Part shown: positions 1 to 5,109 of the stretch, one piece after another
Layout of the letters: every line of letters starts with the position of its first letter
Position numbering within the stretch: the first letter of the stretch is position 1
Assembly: GCA_003165095.1 (NCBI GenBank)
Contig: PLSH01000115.1
Location: 17,616-22,724, forward strand
DNA: 5,109 nt
Direction of reading: 5' to 3'
Source: Acidobacteriaceae bacterium
GTDB taxonomy: Bacteria > Acidobacteriota > Terriglobia > Terriglobales > Acidobacteriaceae
Position numbers and translations under genes: made by a program
Notes under the pieces: model-generated
The model's database searches: none
The model's input: the letters and a program-made list of their open reading frames with translations, nothing else
What the model was told of the DNA's origin: nothing

Positions 1-851
1 AACGTGCCGTCCTTCAGCTTCTCCAGAATGCGCGGCGCGATGCCGCCGCCCACGTAGAGCCCGCCCACCGACAGAACCTTCAGCGCCAGGTTCCCGGCCT
101 CTGCTCCATAGGCTGAGACAAACATATCCAGAGCCTTCTCGCAGATCTCGCTCTTGGCCGCCAGCGCCAGTTCGGTGATCACGGCATTGGGGTCCTCGCC
201 GGCCATGCGCTCGGCCAGCCATGCCGGCTCTTCCATGCCCCGCACCTCGCGGAGGAACTCGTACACGTTGGTCAGCCCCATGCCGCTCACCACCCGCTCA
301 TGGCTGATGCGCCCGTTGTACTTCTGCCTCAGAAAACGCAGCAGGTCGATCTCGTCCTCGTTGCGCGGCGCAAAGTCCGTGTGGCCGCCTTCTGAGGGGT
401 AGGGAACGAAGTCGCGCCCATCCCACACCATGAAGCCCTCGCCCAGGCCGGTTCCCGCCGAAATCAGTGCGCGATTGCCGATCTGGCGTGCATCGCCCTC
501 GCTGAGCGTATAAATCTGCTCTGCCGTGAGTTCGCCAATACCGTAGGCATTTGCCTGCAAATCATTGATCAGAAAGACATAATCGATCTTGAGATCCGTC
601 GCCAGCTCGCGGCTGTCGAGCGTCCACGGCAGGTTGGTCAGGCGCAGCCGCCCCTCGCGCACCGGTCCTGGCACGCCAAAGCACGCCGCAGTCACCTTTT
701 CCGCAACAATGAACTCTTTTACGATCTCCTCAAGCCCTGAATACTCCTTGGCCGGAAACTGCCGATCTCTATTGTGTTTAAGCTTGCCGTCCGTAAAGTC
801 ATACAGCGCCAAGTGAACCTTGGTGCCCCCTACATCGCCCGCCAGAATCAT
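1..851 (-). CDS. glk: Glucokinase (Glk family), C-terminus cut by window edge
   Basis: Cytoplasmic ATP-dependent kinase that turns glucose into glucose-6-phosphate. The frame opens at ATG 851-849 and runs to the left edge without a stop, giving 283 complete codons; family members are usually about 320-340 residues, so roughly 40-60 are missing. Visible landmarks are the N-terminal phosphate motif GDVGGTK (residues 5-11), LTNLPW (71-76), the catalytic Asp97 in IND, the second phosphate motif SAGTGLGEG (131-139), the sugar-binding EGGH (154-157) followed by DFAP, ERVVSG (185-190), and a C-terminal GGLYVGGGIAP segment near residue 258. This pattern fits the Glk family (PF02685) better than the ROK sugar kinases, because I see no ROK-type cysteine-rich zinc motif. 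The start overlaps the pgl stop as ATGA, and GAGGGAAGG lies just upstream, inside the end of pgl, as ribosome-binding site. No frameshift or missing key residue is seen. The family call is firm; glucose as the substrate is known from the family. Confidence 0.95.
   Translation of the reverse strand, partial: MILAGDVGGTKVHLALYDFTDGKLKHNRDRQFPAKEYSGLEEIVKEFIVAEKVTAACFGVPGPVREGRLRLTNLPWTLDSRELATDLKIDYVFLINDLQANAYGIGELTAEQIYTLSEGDARQIGNRALISAGTGLGEGFMVWDGRDFVPYPSEGGHTDFAPRNEDEIDLLRFLRQKYNGRISHERVVSGMGLTNVYEFLREVRGMEEPAWLAERMAGEDPNAVITELALAAKSEICEKALDMFVSAYGAEAGNLALKVLSVGGLYVGGGIAPRILEKLKDGT
848..851 (-). promoter_or_regulatory. ATGA stop/start overlap coupling pgl to glk
   Basis: The glk ATG (851-849) and the pgl TGA (850-848) share two bases, giving the four-base ATGA overlap typical of translational coupling. 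A purine-rich GAGGGAAGG lies immediately before the ATG within the last pgl codons and can serve to reload ribosomes. That ribosomes reinitiate here is inference from the layout. Confidence 0.85.
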
Positions 852-1645
852 CCTTCCCTCTCAAAAGAGCCGCAGCCCTGCTCATCCGTTGCAGGCAACA
901 GCGCGGCCGCAGCCTTGTCCAGAATCAGAGTCAGTATACCGCCCGAAGGCCAGATAAGCTGGCTCGGGAGCCGCTCCGGATCGTGCGGCCCCATCATTAC
1001 GTCTTTCAGAATCTGTGCTTTATCGGCGCCGCCAATGAGAAAGAAGACGCTCGCCGCCCGGTTGATCACCGGCCACGTAAGCGTGATCCGCCAGGTGTCC
1101 ATCTGCGGAACATGGTTGGCCACCGCCAGCCGCCCTGTCTCGTGCAGCGCCGCGGTGTGGGGGAAAAGAGAGGCAGTGTGTCCATCCGGCCCCATCCCCA
1201 GCGCGATCAGGTCGAACCGCGGCCGATCCCCGCCTTCCAGCCGAAAGCCGCTCCTCAACTCCTGCTCATACCGAGCCGCGGCAACCTCCGGCGCCAGTTC
1301 GCCCTCCATCCGGTGAATCTGCTCCGGCGCCATCGGCACCTGGTTCAGCATCGCCTGGCGCGTCATGCGATAGTTGCTGTCCGCGTGGTCCGGAGGCACC
1401 GCGCGCTCGTCCACCCAGTAGAGCTCGAGATGGTCCCAAGGCATGCACGCCCGCCACGGCTGCGAAGGATCGGCCAGCAGCCCAAACGCCGCCTTGGGCG
1501 TGGATCCGCCGCTGATGGCAAAGCGCGCAGTACCGTTTTCGGCCACTGCTTCGTCCGCCATCTCTACGAAATACTGCGCCGCCCGGCGCGCCAATGCCGC
1601 CGCGTCCGGCTCCACGTAGTAGACGATTCTGAGCTTTCTGGACAT
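848..1645 (-). CDS. pgl: 6-phosphogluconolactonase (Pgl/DevB type)
   Basis: Cytoplasmic enzyme that hydrolyses 6-phosphogluconolactone to 6-phosphogluconate, the second step of the oxidative pentose phosphate pathway. The product is 265 residues, close to the usual 230-270 of the glucosamine-6-phosphate isomerase-like fold. Motifs in order are SGGSTPK (45-51, phosphate binding), DERAVP (79-84) with SNY (90-92), the signature FDLIALGMGPDGHTASLFP (144-162) with the expected catalytic His156, and RITLTWPVIN in the C-terminal third. The GxxDGHTAS form separates Pgl from glucosamine-6-phosphate deaminases. ATG 1645 is the only credible start: no in-frame ATG, GTG or TTG lies just upstream, and the N-terminus matches family length. 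Its ribosome-binding site is unusually far away (see separate entry). The stop TGA (850-848) overlaps the glk start, so the two are very likely one translationally coupled unit. The partner dehydrogenase gene zwf, often adjacent in other genomes, is not here. Confidence 0.96.
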   Translation of the reverse strand: MSRKLRIVYYVEPDAAALARRAAQYFVEMADEAVAENGTARFAISGGSTPKAAFGLLADPSQPWRACMPWDHLELYWVDERAVPPDHADSNYRMTRQAMLNQVPMAPEQIHRMEGELAPEVAAARYEQELRSGFRLEGGDRPRFDLIALGMGPDGHTASLFPHTAALHETGRLAVANHVPQMDTWRITLTWPVINRAASVFFLIGGADKAQILKDVMMGPHDPERLPSQLIWPSGGILTLILDKAAAALLPATDEQGCGSFEREG

Positions 1646-1737
1646 GCGGAACGAAAAACCCCTCCACTTCTACGTTACACGCGTGGGAAGGCAAGCGAGT
1701 GACTTACGGATGAGTTGGTGCGTTGTGACAAAAGCCT
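1646..1737. other. 92-bp gap between TolC-like gene and pgl
   Basis: This is the longest non-coding stretch in the window and the most likely place for a separate pgl-glk promoter. On the minus strand it holds a TTGTCA (1726-1731) that matches five of six bases of a -35 box, but no good -10 box lies 16-18 bases downstream of it. It also holds an eight-base perfect palindrome, CACGCGTG (1678-1685), and the pgl ribosome-binding site. No hairpin followed by a T run is seen after the TolC-like stop, so read-through from upstream remains possible. Confidence 0.5.
1659..1665 (-). promoter_or_regulatory. Ribosome-binding site of pgl, with long spacing
   Basis: GGAGGGG on the minus strand is the only strong Shine-Dalgarno-like stretch before pgl. 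It ends 13 bases from the ATG at 1645, longer than the usual 5-9, with a run of five T directly after it. No alternative in-frame start codon brings the spacing into the normal range, so the ATG is kept. Confidence 0.55.
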
Positions 1738-3222
1738 CTACCGCCCCAGGTACTCCCGGTACTGCTGCTCCAGCACGCCGCAAGACCGCGCCAGCGCCAG
1801 CTTCGACACGTTGTACTGGTAAAGGCTCTGCACCAGGTTGCTCTGGGCTGAGGCCAGCTCAGCCTGCGCGGTCACCAGTGGCAAATTGTCGTCCACGCCG
1901 GCGTTCACGCGGTCTGTCTCGTCGCTCAGCGCCCGCGTAGCCAGCTCCACATTCGACCGCGCCACTTCCACCAGCTTGGTATTGGCCGCCACGTCCAGCA
2001 GCGCCGAGCGCACCTGCTCGTCGATGTGCGTCCGCAAATCGTCCAGTTGCGCGTTCACCGCCTGCATCTGCGCCCGTGACGCGTCTTCATCGCCGCGCAG
2101 CCCCGCCTCGCGGAAGATGGGAAAGCTCAAGGCGCCGAAGGCCGCAAAGTTGCCGCGCGTCCCTGCCCCGTCCACCGTGCTGGTGCCGTAGTAACTTGAG
2201 AATTTCAGCGTCGGCAGCCGCTGGCTTCGATAGGCCGCGTGAACAGCCTTGAATTCCACCGCCTGGTTCTGCAGGTTCTGGTAATCCTGGCGATCTTTCA
2301 ACGCAATAGCCAACGCTTCCTCCGGCGTCTGCGCGGCCAGTTCGCTGTAGGGCGCCGGGTCGGTCAACTCGATCTTCTGTCCCGGATCGACGCCGATCTC
2401 CCGCTTCAACAGGATCAGGTCTTTCTCCAACTGGTTTTGCGCCCCAATCAGGGACTGCTGTTGCGCCTGCAACTCCACCCGCGCCCGCAACTCGTCGAGA
2501 TTGGCCGCGGTTCCAGCCTCGTGCGCCTGGTGCGCGTGATCCAACTGCACCTTCGCCTCGGCCACCTGCGACTGCGCGTTCTCCACATTGCTCCCGTCCG
2601 CAATGGAGCGCAGATAAATCGTGGCCACCTGCTGCACCACCTCGCCCCGCGCCGTCATCTTCGCAAAATAAGCGGCCCGCTCCGCTGCTCCCGCCGCTTT
2701 CCACCCGGCAATCACCGGGCCTGAAAACAGCGTCTGGTCAAGGTGAAGCTGCGCTTCGGTCAGATCGTCGCGCGTGATGGCAGAGAATCCAGCCGGCAGC
2801 TTGCCCCCCGGAAACAGCGGCGCAAACTTCGAAATCAGCGCCGGGTTGAATCCCAGGGCTACAAGATTGTGCTGGTAGTAGCCGGTGTCTCCGGTGAACG
2901 TAATTGTGGGCAAAAACATCTGCAGAGCCTGGTTCTTCTCGCCCTCCAGCGTCTTTTGCCCGTTCTCGGCCTCTTTCAGGCCCAGGTTGTTTTCGAAGCC
3001 CCGCCGCACGGCGTCGTCCAGCGAGAGCTTGAGCGTCGCATCGCTCACCGGCTGCGCCGTCACGCTGCCCCAAAAAGGATTGGCAGCCGAGCTCGGATTC
3101 GCCGTCTGCGCCAGCACCGCCGTTCCCGTCCCGGCCACAGCCGCAATGGACAGAAAAACCAGCGCGGCAACCGGAGCGCCGGGCCGCCGGAATAGAGATT
3201 TTTGCCTCAGATTCACCTTCAC
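1738..3222 (-). CDS. TolC-family outer-membrane efflux protein
   Basis: Predicted outer-membrane channel of a tripartite export system, 494 residues. A signal peptide is clear: Arg12-Arg13, a hydrophobic stretch (about 17-31), and a likely cleavage after VLA (36-38). No lipobox cysteine follows, so it is not a lipid-anchored NodT-type protein. After a linker carrying NPFWGSV (48-54), two outer-membrane efflux protein (OEP, PF02321) halves follow. The first begins at LSLDDAVRRGFENNLGL (66-82). The second begins near the LAIALKDR helix, around residue 303. Each half has long Ala/Gln/Glu-rich helices and a strand region (TITFTGDTGYY; LKFSSYYG), the internal duplication known for TolC. The start is GTG at 3222, with GAGAG a few bases upstream; a second in-frame GTG at 3216 is an alternative that changes only two residues. 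It follows the sensor cyclase by 33 bp. No adaptor or pump gene is visible, so the substrate cannot be told. Confidence 0.92.
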   Translation of the reverse strand: MKVNLRQKSLFRRPGAPVAALVFLSIAAVAGTGTAVLAQTANPSSAANPFWGSVTAQPVSDATLKLSLDDAVRRGFENNLGLKEAENGQKTLEGEKNQALQMFLPTITFTGDTGYYQHNLVALGFNPALISKFAPLFPGGKLPAGFSAITRDDLTEAQLHLDQTLFSGPVIAGWKAAGAAERAAYFAKMTARGEVVQQVATIYLRSIADGSNVENAQSQVAEAKVQLDHAHQAHEAGTAANLDELRARVELQAQQQSLIGAQNQLEKDLILLKREIGVDPGQKIELTDPAPYSELAAQTPEEALAIALKDRQDYQNLQNQAVEFKAVHAAYRSQRLPTLKFSSYYGTSTVDGAGTRGNFAAFGALSFPIFREAGLRGDEDASRAQMQAVNAQLDDLRTHIDEQVRSALLDVAANTKLVEVARSNVELATRALSDETDRVNAGVDDNLPLVTAQAELASAQSNLVQSLYQYNVSKLALARSCGVLEQQYREYLGR

Positions 3223-3255
3223 TATTCTCTCAGATGAATCCAGGGGCGGCGAGAT
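3223..3255. other. 33-bp gap between sensor cyclase and TolC-like gene
   Basis: The gap holds only the TolC-like ribosome-binding region, with CTGAGAGAATA directly before the GTG start on the minus strand. There is no room for a normal promoter plus leader and no terminator hairpin, which supports co-transcription with the upstream cyclase. Confidence 0.6.
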
Positions 3256-5109
3256 TCAGACATTCCCGCCGGTCGGATCGGCCGCCGCCTCCTCAGCCGG
3301 GTCAAACTCAGCTGCAACCACTCGATTCCGTCCAGTCCGTTTGGCTTTGTAGAGCGCCTGATCCGCCGCGGCGATCAGTTTCTCGGGTGTAATCCATCTG
3401 CCCACAGACGCCGTTGCGACTCCAACGCTGACAGTCAGGAACGCAGCGACGAGCGACGCGGGATGGGGCATCTTCCAACCTGCTATCGCCGCCCGGACAG
3501 TTTCCGCGATTTGCACCGCGCTGGCAGCATTGGTTTCCGGAAGGATCAAGGCGAACTCTTCGCCGCCGATACGCGCAGCCACGTCTATCCGGCGTTTGGC
3601 AATCCGCGTCAGCTCCTTGCCAAGCAGCACCAGGCATTCATCGCCGCGCTGGTGTCCTTCGGAGTCGTTGAGCGCTTTGAATGAATCCACATCGATCATC
3701 ACCAGCGATAACTTCGAATGTGTTCTCGGCATGCGAGCACATTCTTTTTCAAGTGTCTGGTCGAAGACGCGCCGATTTGCCAGGCTGGTGAGCGGATCGG
3801 TGAACGAGAGCAGCGAAAGTTCCTCATTGGCGCGCTTCAAGTCCGCCGTCTTTTCTTCCACCAACCGCACCAGTTCGCGTTCCCTGTCCCGCGCGCTAAT
3901 CGTCCGCAGCCGGACCACAATCAAGGCCACGGCGGGAGGAATCATTGCGCAAAAGGTGACAAACCACCACGTCCAATACCATGGCGCCCGGATCTTGAAT
4001 GGGAATGCAGCTTGACGCCCGCTCCACAGGCCAACGCCGTCCTCCACCTCCACTTCCAACCGGTAATTCCCGGGAGCGAGCCGCGCAAACTGCAGTTCCC
4101 GCTGGGCCGTCTCCGTCCAGCCGGAATCCGCTCCCTTGAGCCGATAGCGAAACGTGACGCCATTTTCCCGGGGCGCATTGGGCGCTGAGAATCGCGCCGT
4201 TAGAGAGTTTGAGGAACTGGCCAACGATGGATTATGCAGCCCGGAGACATCTGTCGGTCCCATAATGAGGCGGGTGAAAACCACCTCAAGCGGAGCATCG
4301 GGCGAGGTGCTGGGCCGCGGGCTGAAACGAGAAAGGCCACCGCTGGTTCCAATCCAGATCGCACCTGCGGCATCTTCGGCAAAAGCGTTCAGGTTACAAT
4401 CGTTCCACACTAGCCCGTCACTCATGTCGAAGTGGCTCCAGCGTGAGCCATTCCACATGTCCACGCCTCGCTCCGTGCCCACCCACAGCCTCCGCTGCGC
4501 ATCGAAGTCGAGAAAGTAAACCAACCCGTCGCTTCCGGGCCGCTGGACGCCTTTCTCGATTCTCACCCCCCCAAAGTCGGACCCGCTTGATCCTGGATGA
4601 ATGCGGTCGATTCCGCCGCCGAAGCGATAGCCAACCCAAATCGTGCCATCTGTTCCTGCGCCCAGCGAAAGTACTTCCTCATTGCTCAAACCATCGGCGT
4701 GCTTCCAATTCTTCCAGCGCCCGCCGCTGAACTGGTAGAGGCCGCCGGCGCCGCCTGCCCAGATCGTGCCATCGCTCCCCTCCACAACCGCCCAGATACG
4801 ACCTTGAGGAATCTGCTCGATGCGCGAGAACTCTCGATACGGAGGCCGGGATACAAAAAGACCTGTCTCAGTTGCGGCCCACAGCCGGTGTTCCCGATCG
4901 AAGCGCAGAGTGTATGCCGCCTTTCCGGCCAGGCCCTGCTTCTCGCCGAACCACTCCACGCTGCCGCTGCCAGGGGAAACGCGGGCCACACCGCGGGTTT
5001 CGGTTCCAATCCAAAGATCACCGCCCGGATCCATTTGGAGGCTGTGCACCGGGATGTTGCCCAGTCCCGCGAAGCGTTTCCAGCGGAAAGCGAAATTCCG
5101 GCGTTCTCC
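3256..5109 (-). CDS. Propeller-sensor diguanylate cyclase (Reg_prop, Y_Y_Y, GGDEF), N-terminus cut
   Basis: Inner-membrane sensor that should make cyclic di-GMP from two GTP. 617 residues are visible and the frame is open to the right edge, so the true start lies outside; the GTG at 5049 falls within a propeller blade and is not a start. Numbering from the first visible residue: six propeller repeats (about 1-262), a Y_Y_Y domain (about 300-375), one transmembrane helix (about 382-399), a charged coiled-coil linker (about 405-434) and GGDEF (about 435-600). The catalytic loop is GGEEF (515-519), with metal-binding Asp473 in IDVD, guanine-binding Asn481 and Asp490, and GRNR near the end. The inhibitory site RRID (506-509) sits five residues before GGEEF, so feedback inhibition by product is expected. 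No EAL or HD-GYP domain is present. The propeller and Y_Y_Y domains should be periplasmic; an N-terminal signal or second helix must lie in the missing part. Full-length relatives are typically 900-1,000 residues. The ligand is unknown. Confidence 0.93.
   Translation of the reverse strand, partial: GERRNFAFRWKRFAGLGNIPVHSLQMDPGGDLWIGTETRGVARVSPGSGSVEWFGEKQGLAGKAAYTLRFDREHRLWAATETGLFVSRPPYREFSRIEQIPQGRIWAVVEGSDGTIWAGGAGGLYQFSGGRWKNWKHADGLSNEEVLSLGAGTDGTIWVGYRFGGGIDRIHPGSSGSDFGGVRIEKGVQRPGSDGLVYFLDFDAQRRLWVGTERGVDMWNGSRWSHFDMSDGLVWNDCNLNAFAEDAAGAIWIGTSGGLSRFSPRPSTSPDAPLEVVFTRLIMGPTDVSGLHNPSLASSSNSLTARFSAPNAPRENGVTFRYRLKGADSGWTETAQRELQFARLAPGNYRLEVEVEDGVGLWSGRQAAFPFKIRAPWYWTWWFVTFCAMIPPAVALIVVRLRTISARDRERELVRLVEEKTADLKRANEELSLLSFTDPLTSLANRRVFDQTLEKECARMPRTHSKLSLVMIDVDSFKALNDSEGHQRGDECLVLLGKELTRIAKRRIDVAARIGGEEFALILPETNAASAVQIAETVRAAIAGWKMPHPASLVAAFLTVSVGVATASVGRWITPEKLIAAADQALYKAKRTGRNRVVAAEFDPAEEAAADPTGGNV
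3553..3594 (-). other. GGEEF active site and RRID inhibitory site of the cyclase
   Basis: GGEEF is encoded at 3567-3553 and RRID at 3594-3583, with exactly five residues between them, the standard spacing of the RxxD I-site relative to the A-site in active cyclases such as PleD. Both are intact, so the protein is predicted to be catalytically active and subject to product inhibition. Confidence 0.9.
4324..5016 (-). repeat. Six Reg_prop beta-propeller repeats inside the sensor cyclase
   Basis: Each blade carries a core of the form [LI]W-x-G-T-x-x-G-[LV], found at about 5016, 4884, 4764, 4641, 4488 and 4359 reading down the minus strand: LWIGTETRG, LWAATETG, IWAGGAGG, IWVGYRFGG, LWVGTERG and IWIGTSGG. 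Starts are 44, 40, 41, 51 and 43 residues apart, the normal blade period. The fourth has Tyr for the usual Thr and one extra residue, and it is followed by the longest spacing, so its loop is the most divergent. The 20 residues before the first core also look like part of a blade, so the array continues beyond the window. Confidence 0.88.

Noticed and set aside
1678..1685. Palindrome CACGCGTG as an operator.
   Set aside because: Eight bases of perfect symmetry is easily reached by chance in GC-rich DNA, and the flanks do not extend it.
774..1702. Long plus-strand open frames opposite pgl and glk (774-1316, 983-1702).
   Set aside because: They lie antisense to clear, motif-bearing enzymes, have Arg/Pro/Ser-rich compositions typical of GC-rich antisense frames, and show no recognisable domain.
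1703..1731. A sigma-70 type promoter for pgl built on TTGTCA (1726-1731).
   Set aside because: The -35 match is good, but at 17-base spacing the -10 position reads CGTAAG, only three of six matches, so I do not call it a promoter.
1646..1740. An intrinsic terminator after the TolC-like gene.
   Set aside because: The T run at 1654-1658 on the minus strand follows GGAGGGG, with no complementary C-rich arm upstream to form a stem.
2239..3352. Plus-strand open frames opposite the TolC-like gene and the end of the cyclase (2239-2724, 2743-3195, 2885-3352).
   Set aside because: Antisense shadows of an intact gene with low-complexity Leu/Arg/Gln-rich translations and no motif.
3530..4188. Plus-strand open frames opposite the GGDEF and Y_Y_Y regions (3530-4015, 3718-4188).
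   Set aside because: They overlap a coding region with a complete catalytic motif set on the other strand, and their own translations are Ser/Arg-rich without family resemblance.
5047..5049. GTG as the true start of the sensor cyclase.
   Set aside because: The frame stays open to the window edge, and the 20 upstream residues, including WKRFAGLGNIPV, continue the propeller pattern. The start must lie outside the window.

Overview
The window comes from a GC-rich bacterial chromosome and holds four genes, all on the minus strand and tightly packed. In transcription order (right to left) they are: a membrane-bound sensor diguanylate cyclase whose N-terminus lies beyond the right edge; a TolC-family outer-membrane channel protein; 6-phosphogluconolactonase (pgl); and glucokinase (glk), whose C-terminus lies beyond the left edge. 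The gene mix and protein style suggest an acidobacterium of the Terriglobia type. The clues are a Reg_prop/Y_Y_Y propeller sensor ending in GGDEF, a TolC-like protein with an Asn-Pro-Phe-x-Gly-Ser-Val segment just after the signal peptide, and a GC-rich minus-strand pgl-glk pair. This assignment is inference from family resemblance; there is no rRNA or other marker here.

Right half (3256-5109): the sensor has at least six beta-propeller repeats, then a Y_Y_Y domain, one transmembrane helix, a short coiled coil and a GGDEF domain with intact active and inhibitory sites. It should read an extracytoplasmic signal and make cyclic di-GMP. Middle (1738-3222): the TolC-like gene starts 33 bp after the sensor's stop, so the two are probably co-transcribed. 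No periplasmic adaptor or inner-membrane pump gene is visible beside it.

Left half (1-1645): pgl and glk overlap by 4 bp (ATGA), the classic layout for translational coupling. Glucokinase makes glucose-6-phosphate, and Pgl hydrolyses the lactone formed from it by glucose-6-phosphate dehydrogenase, so the pair feeds the oxidative pentose phosphate or Entner-Doudoroff route. The dehydrogenase gene (zwf) is not in the window. A 92-bp gap separates this pair from the TolC-like gene.

Non-coding DNA totals about 125 bp. I see no tRNA, rRNA, CRISPR array, insertion sequence or convincing intrinsic terminator. The window looks like ordinary, intact chromosomal gene content. I do not find evidence of a new kind of system; the most interesting point is the sensor cyclase next to a lone TolC-like channel.
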